From: an uncultured Lachnospiraceae bacterium
GTDB lineage: Bacteria; Bacillota; Clostridia; Lachnospirales; Lachnospiraceae
Direction: 5' to 3'
Assembly (NCBI GenBank): GCA_910586005.1
Contig: CAJUHG010000058.1
Coordinates: 1 to 18,889, forward strand
DNA: 18,889 nucleotides
Part shown: piece after piece, positions 13,302 through 18,889 of the stretch
How positions within the stretch are numbered: the stretch's first letter is position 1
How the letters are laid out: every line of letters starts with the position of its first letter
Position numbers and translations under genes: made by a program
The notes under the pieces: model-generated
Database searches by the model: none
What the model was told of the DNA's origin: nothing
What the model saw: the letters and a program-made list of their open reading frames with translations, nothing else

Positions 13302-14252
13302 CTAGCAGGTTGCTCCACCTACTAAATGTAATTTAGCATCTAAAATTTCCTGTTTTCTTTCCAAAATATCATTAGATAACAATTGTTTTTCCACTTCTTC
13401 AAATCCAATTCTTGCAATGGTATCTGCAAAACGTTCTCCTGTCTTACCCTGTTCGCGGAATAATAAAATTGCCTTTTCTACTGTATCCAAAAGTTCTTCT
13501 TCTGTTGTAAAAATCTTAGATAAAGATTGTCCATGTGCCACTTTTTTGCCCCATCTTCCACCGATATACATACGGTAACCAGGAGTTCCCTCTTCGATTA
13601 CATCAAATGGACATTTTTCTATACAACGACCGCAATTATTACAAATTTCTTCATCAATTGTAATAACACCATCTTCCATTTTTGCAGCATTCATAGGGCA
13701 GGATGTCTCAACTTGACATTTTTTACATCCATTACACATGTCTTCATCCATATTGGGAATCAGTTGTCCTACAATTCCTAAATCATTTAAATCTGGTTTT
13801 ACACAATTGTTTGGACATCCCCCAGTTGCAATCTTAAATTTATGTGGCAAACGTACAGTACGATATCCCTTATAAAAACGCTCATGAATTTTCTGAGATA
13901 AATCAAACGTATCATATAAACCATATTGACAAGTTGTTCCTTTACAAGCTACTACTGGACGTACCAAAGATCCTGTGCCACCTGTTTCAAGTCCTGCCTT
14001 AGCAATATATTCACGGAAAGGTTCAATATTATCAAAATGTACGCCTCTTACTTCAACGGTAAGACGTGTTGTAAATTCTACTTCACCATTTCCATATTTT
14101 TCTGCTGCTTCAGCAATTACTTTTGCCTGCTCAGCAGTAATTTTACCATTCACAGTAATGACACGTGCATTGAATAAATCAGTTCCCTTATTATTTAAGA
14201 ACCCCAATCCTTTTACTCTTTTGATTTCCTCTGGTTTAATTGTACATCCCAT
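13302..14252 (-). CDS. Sirohaem/4Fe-4S sulfite (or nitrite) reductase with ferredoxin domain
   Basis: The 316-residue protein joins a reductase half-unit to a two-cluster ferredoxin domain. The sirohaem/[4Fe-4S] cysteines are C103 and C108 (ACKGTTCQYG), then C146 and C150 (GGCPNNC). The ferredoxin insert has C173, C176, C179, C185 and C204, C207, C210, C214 with a following proline. It resembles AsrC and the small Dsr-like reductases of clostridia and methanogens, which reduce sulfite to sulfide by six electrons; nitrite is an alternative. The first pair is C-x4-C, not the usual C-x5-C. No AsrA or AsrB is present. It begins 25 bp after the rhodanese-flavoprotein stop with a strong AAAGGAGG, so the two are surely cotranscribed. 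Confidence 0.88.
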   Translation of the reverse strand: MGCTIKPEEIKRVKGLGFLNNKGTDLFNARVITVNGKITAEQAKVIAEAAEKYGNGEVEFTTRLTVEVRGVHFDNIEPFREYIAKAGLETGGTGSLVRPVVACKGTTCQYGLYDTFDLSQKIHERFYKGYRTVRLPHKFKIATGGCPNNCVKPDLNDLGIVGQLIPNMDEDMCNGCKKCQVETSCPMNAAKMEDGVITIDEEICNNCGRCIEKCPFDVIEEGTPGYRMYIGGRWGKKVAHGQSLSKIFTTEEELLDTVEKAILLFREQGKTGERFADTIARIGFEEVEKQLLSNDILERKQEILDAKLHLVGGATC

Positions 14253-14277
14253 TTTTGTTTCCTCCTTTATTCCTTCC

Positions 14278-15900
14278 TTATAATTCTACTTGATTAAAAG
14301 TGATTCCACCTTCGAGTACCTTTGTATTTTTATATCCATAAAATCTCATACGATTCTGTAATAAATAAGCTCTTTTTCCTTTGTTGCAGACAAGAAGTAT
14401 CTTTTCTTCTGGGTCTAATCCTTCTACAAGTCCCTCTACGGTTGTTAAATCCACATAAGGTGCACCTTCAATAGAAGGAGCTAAACAAGCATCCACAATC
14501 TTATAACCTTCTGCTGCACCTTGCGCATATTCCACAGGTGTAAACGTTTCAAATTTACCACTAATTTTATTCATTAATACATTTAAGGTATGTTCAAATG
14601 GATGGATTGCTGTGGAGAAAGGAGGTGCATAAGCCAAATCCATATCTGCTAAATCCTTAAGTGTTCCTTTAAGCATAATACCTGTTACAGCAATATCAAC
14701 AACTTTATCTACTGCACCTGCACCAATTACTTGTACACCTAAGAGTCTTAAAGTTTCTTTGTCCGCTATCATTTTAATAATAAAAGAACCTGCACCTGGG
14801 AAATAATGAGCTTTATCATCTACAACTGTAATTACACTGATAGGCTGAAAACCTTCTGCGGTAGCCTGAACTTCTGTTAATCCAGTTCTTCCCACATTCA
14901 TTCCTAGAAGTTTGCATACAGCAGTTCCCAATACACCTCTATATCCAATTCCTGCTCCCATAATATTCTGTGCAATCTGACGCCCTGCAATATTTGCTGT
15001 GGAACCCATAGGAGACCAAGCTGCTTTTTCAGTTAAGGCATTATGTACCATTGCACAGTCACCTGCTGCATAGATATCTGGAATATTTGTTTCGCCTTGA
15101 GCATTTGTCAAAATGGTTCCTTTGAACATCTCAAGACCACTTTCTTCTAAAAATCCAGTGTTTGGTCTAATACCAGCACTCAATACTACTAAATCCGCTT
15201 TATAAGCTCTCTTATTAGTGGTAACTTTCTCTACTTTACCATCGCCTTCTATTCCTGTTACAGTAACACCTGTTACCACTGGAATACCACTTTCCTGAAG
15301 TTTTCCCTCTACATATTCTGCCATCTCAGCATCAAAACCAGGAAGTGCATGTTCTGCCATATCTAATACAAAAGGACGAACTCCTTGTAGTTTTAGATTT
15401 TCAGCAATTTCCAACCCAATATAACCAGCCCCAACTACAACGGCTTTCTTTATATTACCAGAATCTACAACGTCACGAAGTTTAATTGCATCTTCTGGAG
15501 TTCTTACAAAAAATACATTTTCAAGATCACAACCTTCAATTGGTGGTTTGACTGGACTTGCGCCTACAGAAATAACCAACTTATCATAGGTATATTCTTT
15601 TTCCTCTCCAGTTTTCAAATCAGTAGCTATTACTTTTTTTACTTCTGGATCTACTTTTGTGGCTTCTGTTTCTGTTAATACAGAAACTCCTGTCAACTTA
15701 GAATATTTCTCAGGTGTATTTACAATTAATTGTTCTCTATCTTCAATAACATGCCCTACATAATAAGGCAAACCACATCCTGCATAAGAAATATTCTTTC
15801 CTTTATTTAGTACAACTACTTCATTGCTGCGATCCTCTCTCATTAATTTTGCTGCAATTTTAGTTCCTGCGGCAACCCCACCAAGTACTAATACCTTCAT
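14278..15900 (-). CDS. CoA-disulfide/persulfide reductase with C-terminal rhodanese domain
   Basis: The 540-residue flavoprotein belongs to the CoA-disulfide reductase/NADH-dependent persulfide reductase family. Residues 1-450 hold the FAD motif (VLGGVAAGTKIAA), redox cysteine C42 in SYAGCGLPYYVG, the NAD(P)H motif VVVGAGYIGLEIAENL (154-169), the second FAD motif IYAAGDCA and the typical AYAPPFSTAIHPF (423-435). Residues 465-540 are a rhodanese domain with C505 in the loop CNKGKR. Known relatives split persulfides or polysulfides and release H2S. It is the first gene of the operon with the sirohaem reductase and exporter, which supports a sulfur role. An AGGAGG site is 8 bases upstream. LysR control from the divergent gene is likely. 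Confidence 0.92.
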   Translation of the reverse strand: MKVLVLGGVAAGTKIAAKLMREDRSNEVVVLNKGKNISYAGCGLPYYVGHVIEDREQLIVNTPEKYSKLTGVSVLTETEATKVDPEVKKVIATDLKTGEEKEYTYDKLVISVGASPVKPPIEGCDLENVFFVRTPEDAIKLRDVVDSGNIKKAVVVGAGYIGLEIAENLKLQGVRPFVLDMAEHALPGFDAEMAEYVEGKLQESGIPVVTGVTVTGIEGDGKVEKVTTNKRAYKADLVVLSAGIRPNTGFLEESGLEMFKGTILTNAQGETNIPDIYAAGDCAMVHNALTEKAAWSPMGSTANIAGRQIAQNIMGAGIGYRGVLGTAVCKLLGMNVGRTGLTEVQATAEGFQPISVITVVDDKAHYFPGAGSFIIKMIADKETLRLLGVQVIGAGAVDKVVDIAVTGIMLKGTLKDLADMDLAYAPPFSTAIHPFEHTLNVLMNKISGKFETFTPVEYAQGAAEGYKIVDACLAPSIEGAPYVDLTTVEGLVEGLDPEEKILLVCNKGKRAYLLQNRMRFYGYKNTKVLEGGITFNQVEL

Positions 15901-15947
15901 TTTTTACCTCCTATTTTTTGTCAAAAAATGACAGTTTTCATACCTTT

Positions 15948-15976
15948 ATAATAACACTTGATAAATTAAAGGTAAA
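15948..15976 (-). promoter_or_regulatory. Predicted promoter of the reductase operon
   Basis: On the minus strand TTTACC (15976-15971) and TATTAT (15953-15948) are 17 bp apart, giving a start near 15941 and a 40-nt leader. The weak -35 fits a promoter that needs an activator. Confidence 0.5.
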
Positions 15977-15997
15977 ATAGTAAAATTCAAATTGTAT

Positions 15998-16015
15998 TAT
16001 AGGTATTTTCCTATA
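15998..16015. promoter_or_regulatory. Probable LysR operator in the divergent promoter
   Basis: TATAGG-N6-CCTATA is a perfect dyad that contains the T-N11-A pattern of LysR sites. Its centre is about 65 bp upstream of the predicted start of the minus-strand operon, and its right arm overlaps a TATACT (16012-16017) that could be the -10 of the LysR gene. Activation of the operon and autorepression would both fit. Confidence 0.55.
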
Positions 16016-16075
16016 CTAATAATGCTGATACATCCACATTTATATCAATTTAAAAGCTGATGGGAGAATTTAAAT

Positions 16076-16957
16076 ATGGCAACTTTAAAACAACTAAAAA
16101 CCTTTATTGCAGTTGCAGATTATAAAAAAATGAGTGAAGCAGCCAAAAAGCTCTATATTTCTCAGCCTACCGTAAGCCAATCTATTTCAGATTTAGAGGA
16201 AGAATATCAGACCCAGCTCTTTAAGCGTTTTTCCAAAGAACTTAAAATCACTCCTGCAGGATTACTCCTTTTAAATCATGCGCGAGAAATTGTTTCTATT
16301 CATGAACAATTAGAACAATCTATGAAAAATATCAATGCTCTAAGGCCGCTGCGTATTGGTGCCACACTTACGATTGGGAATACATTAATGGGAACATTGG
16401 TAGAAACCTTAAATCACAAATTTCCAGATATTGACGTCACTGTATTTGTTGAAAATACAAAAATTATTGAACATAGAATGATTCACAATGAATTAGATAT
16501 TGCTATAGTAGAAGGGATTATTGTACGTCAGGAAATTATCACAAAACCTGTTCTTGAGGATTCTCTCTGTATTATTTGTGGAAAGGAACATCCTTTCACA
16601 ACGAGAACTTCTATTTCTATGGAAGATTTGCGATATCAAAATTTTATTATGAGGGAAAAAGGAAGTGGCACACGATCCATTTTTGAAAATATTATGTTGA
16701 CACATCATATTCCCTTTGTTATTAAATGGGAATGCAGCAGTCGCTGTGCTATTGTAGATGCAGTAAGACACAATTTAGGACTGGGTATTCTATCTCAAAG
16801 ATGTGTCAAAGAATATGTAGAAAAAGGTGATATTTTTACCTGTCCTGTCGAAGGGGTATCTATGAAACGTTACTTTTATCTTTGTCACAATCAAAATCAT
16901 CCTATGAACTCACAAATGCAAGATTTTGCTGATTTAATTATGACTATGTCCTCTTAA
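16076..16957 (+). CDS. LysR-family regulator, probably of the sulfite module (CysL/YeiE-like)
   Basis: The 293-residue protein is a full-length LysR regulator. The winged helix-turn-helix covers residues 1-60 (SEAAKKLYISQPTVSQSISDL), a linker helix follows, and the effector-binding domain runs from about 90 (LRIGATLTIGNTLM) to the end. The FIMREKGSGTRSIFE segment is typical of the CysL/CbbR/YeiE branch, whose members control sulfite reduction, CO2 fixation or sulfite tolerance. The start has GGGAGA about 8 bases upstream. It is divergent from the flavoprotein-reductase-exporter operon and 146 bp upstream of a second sirohaem reductase gene, so it probably controls both. The family is certain; the branch is inferred from sequence resemblance and context. 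Confidence 0.9.
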   Translation: MATLKQLKTFIAVADYKKMSEAAKKLYISQPTVSQSISDLEEEYQTQLFKRFSKELKITPAGLLLLNHAREIVSIHEQLEQSMKNINALRPLRIGATLTIGNTLMGTLVETLNHKFPDIDVTVFVENTKIIEHRMIHNELDIAIVEGIIVRQEIITKPVLEDSLCIICGKEHPFTTRTSISMEDLRYQNFIMREKGSGTRSIFENIMLTHHIPFVIKWECSSRCAIVDAVRHNLGLGILSQRCVKEYVEKGDIFTCPVEGVSMKRYFYLCHNQNHPMNSQMQDFADLIMTMSS

Positions 16958-17045
16958 TTTTTCTTTCAAAAGAACCCTCCTTTATACTTTTTTAAAAATA
17001 TGTACTATATTATAACATTTAAGTAAATACTAAGAATATATCTTG

Positions 17046-17084
17046 CTCTAAAAAGTCCTATTAGAGGCATTCTTAAATTATAAT
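17046..17084 (+). promoter_or_regulatory. Possible LysR site and promoter of the second reductase gene
   Basis: CTCTAA-N9-TTAGAG (17046-17066) is a perfect 6-bp dyad with a CTAA-N9-TTAG core, followed by a consensus TATAAT at 17079-17084. There is no recognisable -35, so the dyad would sit where an activator is expected. A start near 17091 would leave a very short leader ahead of AGGAGG (17093-17098). Confidence 0.4.
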
Positions 17085-17103
17085 ATAGATACAGGAGGTT
17101 ATT

Positions 17104-18642
17104 ATGTCAAAAGATTATGTAGCAGAATTTCGGGGAGATTTAGAAGAATTCTATGAAATGACCAAGAAATTTTATCAAAAAGAAATCAATGTTGCCCAAT
17201 ACAAGAAAATTTCTGGCGGTTTTGGCAGCTATGCCCAAAGAGGCGGAACTGCTAGTATGCTTCGTCTACGCCTTGCAGGAGGAGAAATCCGCAAAGAACA
17301 ACTGTTATTTATTGCAGATAGTGTGGAAAAATACCAAATTTCTCTAACACATTTTAGCACTTGTCAAACAGTACAACTCCATAATTTATCAGAAGCTCAA
17401 GTCTGTGAACTGGTAAAAGAAGCTTTTGATCATGGAATTATTACGCGAGGTGGTGGGGGGGATTATCCAAGAAATGTAATGTGCTCTCCTCTTTCTGGTG
17501 TGCAACAAGAGGAATATTTTGATGTACTTCCCTATGCAAAAGAAGCCGCAGATTATCTTTTAGGCTTTATTAAAACAGTAAAATTACCTAGAAAATTAAA
17601 AGTATGTTTTTCTAATTCCAAAGAAAATATTACACATGCTACGTTTCGCGACCTTGGCTTTGTTGCCACAGAAAGGGGTACTTTTGATGTATATAGTGCG
17701 GGAGGACTTGGACGTGAACCTAAAATGGGTGTTTTAACAGCCACAGATGTAGCACCTTCTAAGATTCTCTATTATATAAAAGCAATGATAGAAACTTTTG
17801 TTACTTATGGAAATTATGAAAATCGTGGAAAATCACGTACCCGTTTTATGCAAGATACACTTGGAACAGATGGTTATAAAAAAGCCTTTCAGGAAAAACT
17901 TGAAAAAATACTTGAAGAGGAATATTTAGATATCAACCCCTTCATTCCTCAAATTACCAAACAGGGAGATGGAAGCATTATAAAACATCCACGTGTGATT
18001 CCTCAGAAACAAGAGGGTCTGTATGCTGTATTTTACCATCCGATTGGTGGTAGCCCCAAGCCAACTTTTTTTAGAAAGCTATATCATACGCTTTTACCTA
18101 TGAAAGAAGCAATTGTAAGACTTTCTCCAGATGAAAGTTTATATGTTATCAATCTAACTGCCTCAGAAGCAAAAAAAGTATTGGCTTTCACAGAAGATGG
18201 CTCTCAAACTTTATTTGAAACATCTGTTTCATGTATTGGTGCTGCTATTTGTCAAATTGGTGCAAGAAATTCTCAGGGTCTTCTAGAAGCTTGTGTCAAA
18301 CGCGTACGTAAAGAAAATTTTGCAGATGGTGTACTGCCTCAGATTCATATCTCTGGCTGTCCTTCTTCTTGTTCTGCACATCAAATTGCCTCACTTGGAT
18401 TTCGAGGTGGTGTAAAACAAACCCCAGATGGCCCACGACCAGCTTTTGCCGTTTTTGAACATGGATGTGAGCTACAAGGAGAAGAGGCATTTGGAAAAGA
18501 ATTAGGTGTTATGTTAGAAGATGACATTCCTGAATTTTTAGTAACACTTGGAAAAGAAATTTCCTCCCGAAATATGACTTATCATCAATTTGTATCAGAA
18601 CACAAAGAGCGATTTCTTGAGATTGTACAACGTTACCTCTAA
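17104..18642 (+). CDS. NirA/CysI-type sirohaem sulfite (or nitrite) reductase
   Basis: The 512-residue protein has the full two-fold layout of ferredoxin-dependent nitrite/sulfite reductases. The first half carries FGSYAQRGGTASMLRLRLAGG and a HFSTCQTVQLHN segment; the linker half-repeat has RKLKVCFS. The sirohaem/[4Fe-4S] ligands are C377 and C383 (CIGAAIC, standard C-x5-C) and C419 and C423 (GCPSSC). The product would be sulfide from sulfite, or ammonia from nitrite; sequence alone does not settle it, but the sulfur context favours sulfite. It lacks the ferredoxin insert of the 13302-14252 protein, so an outside electron donor is needed. An AGGAGG site lies 5 bases before the ATG. It follows the LysR gene in the same direction but has its own likely promoter. 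Confidence 0.92.
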   Translation: MSKDYVAEFRGDLEEFYEMTKKFYQKEINVAQYKKISGGFGSYAQRGGTASMLRLRLAGGEIRKEQLLFIADSVEKYQISLTHFSTCQTVQLHNLSEAQVCELVKEAFDHGIITRGGGGDYPRNVMCSPLSGVQQEEYFDVLPYAKEAADYLLGFIKTVKLPRKLKVCFSNSKENITHATFRDLGFVATERGTFDVYSAGGLGREPKMGVLTATDVAPSKILYYIKAMIETFVTYGNYENRGKSRTRFMQDTLGTDGYKKAFQEKLEKILEEEYLDINPFIPQITKQGDGSIIKHPRVIPQKQEGLYAVFYHPIGGSPKPTFFRKLYHTLLPMKEAIVRLSPDESLYVINLTASEAKKVLAFTEDGSQTLFETSVSCIGAAICQIGARNSQGLLEACVKRVRKENFADGVLPQIHISGCPSSCSAHQIASLGFRGGVKQTPDGPRPAFAVFEHGCELQGEEAFGKELGVMLEDDIPEFLVTLGKEISSRNMTYHQFVSEHKERFLEIVQRYL

Positions 18643-18773
18643 TATAAAATATTTTCTGTTTCTAGACACAAAATAGAGCTATCAAGAAACAAAATATCAA
18701 TACAAATTCTAATTCAAAAAAGATAAAAATTTTAGCTAATGGAACACTAAAACAGAAATGGAGTCAAAATTTT

Positions 18774-18889
18774 ATGAAAGTTATTGGGATTATTGCAGAA
18801 TACAATCCTTTTCACAAAGGACATGCTTATCAGATTGAAACTATGAAAAAAAAGCTACAGGCAGATTATCTTATAATTGCTATGAGTGG
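18774..18889 (+). CDS. tmcAL: tRNA(Met) cytidine acetate ligase TmcAL (YlbM), N-terminal fragment
   Basis: The visible 38 residues begin MKVIGIIAEYNPFHKGHAYQ, the hallmark of TmcAL (formerly YlbM). This nucleotidyltransferase-like enzyme uses ATP and acetate to make N4-acetylcytidine at the wobble position of elongator tRNA-Met. The HxGH nucleotide-binding motif is seen as H-K-G-H. The gene runs off the right edge. GGAG lies 10 bases before the ATG. It is 131 bp downstream of the sirohaem reductase and probably an unrelated housekeeping gene. Confidence 0.93.
   Translation, partial: MKVIGIIAEYNPFHKGHAYQIETMKKKLQADYLIIAMS

Noticed and set aside
18651..18694. TGTTTCT/AGAAACA hairpin after the large reductase gene as a terminator
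   Set aside because: The loop is 21 nt, the stem is AT-rich and interrupted, and no T-run follows; termination there is not supported.

Overview
The window looks like a piece of a low-GC Gram-positive (Bacillota) chromosome, most likely an anaerobic clostridium of the Lachnospiraceae type. The grounds are AT-rich DNA, strong AGGAGG ribosome-binding sites, a CIRCE-controlled groES-groEL pair, DegV, a C_GCAxxG_C_C protein, a fused haem/sirohaem gene and clostridial-style sirohaem/4Fe-4S reductases. The family assignment is inference. I saw no phage, transposase, CRISPR array, tRNA or rRNA.

Layout. Positions 1-166 hold the N-terminus of a LysR regulator (minus strand), followed by a MATE efflux pump (491-1837, plus). 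From 15900 down to 1917 all genes are on the minus strand. In order of transcription they are: a CoA-disulfide/persulfide reductase with a rhodanese tail (14278-15900), a small sirohaem/ferredoxin reductase (13302-14252), a YeiH-type exporter (12086-13135), hemA (10568-11794), a HemC-CobA-HemD fusion (8136-10511), a Cof-type HAD phosphatase (7322-8113), a C_GCAxxG_C_C protein (6696-7181), groES and groEL (6164-6454, 4312-5937), an orphan Hpt protein (3044-3400) and a DegV protein (1917-2780). A second LysR gene (16076-16957, plus) is divergent from the reductase operon. It is followed by a full-length NirA/CysI-type sirohaem reductase (17104-18642) and the start of tmcAL (18774 to the window end).

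How the genes fit together. The right half reads as a sulfite/sulfur module. One LysR protein of the CysL/YeiE kind sits between two unrelated sirohaem reductases. Beside them are a rhodanese-fused flavoprotein that could handle persulfide sulfur, a predicted sulfur-oxyanion exporter, and the genes that make the sirohaem precursor (HemA, then a three-domain HemC-CobA-HemD enzyme). A palindrome in the divergent promoter lies about 65 bp upstream of the start site I predict for the reductase operon, which is where LysR recognition sites usually lie. The precorrin-2 dehydrogenase/ferrochelatase step is not encoded in the window.

The intergenic DNA is rich in structured repeats: a family of 33-bp hairpins (including a three-unit tandem array), a second hairpin family with an invariant CTTATGTCTCT core and base-pair-preserving changes, paired GGCC/GACC hairpins between groES and groEL, a 37-38-bp tandem repeat that runs into the end of a gene, and a probable structured leader RNA ahead of degV. 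These are the least explained parts of the window.
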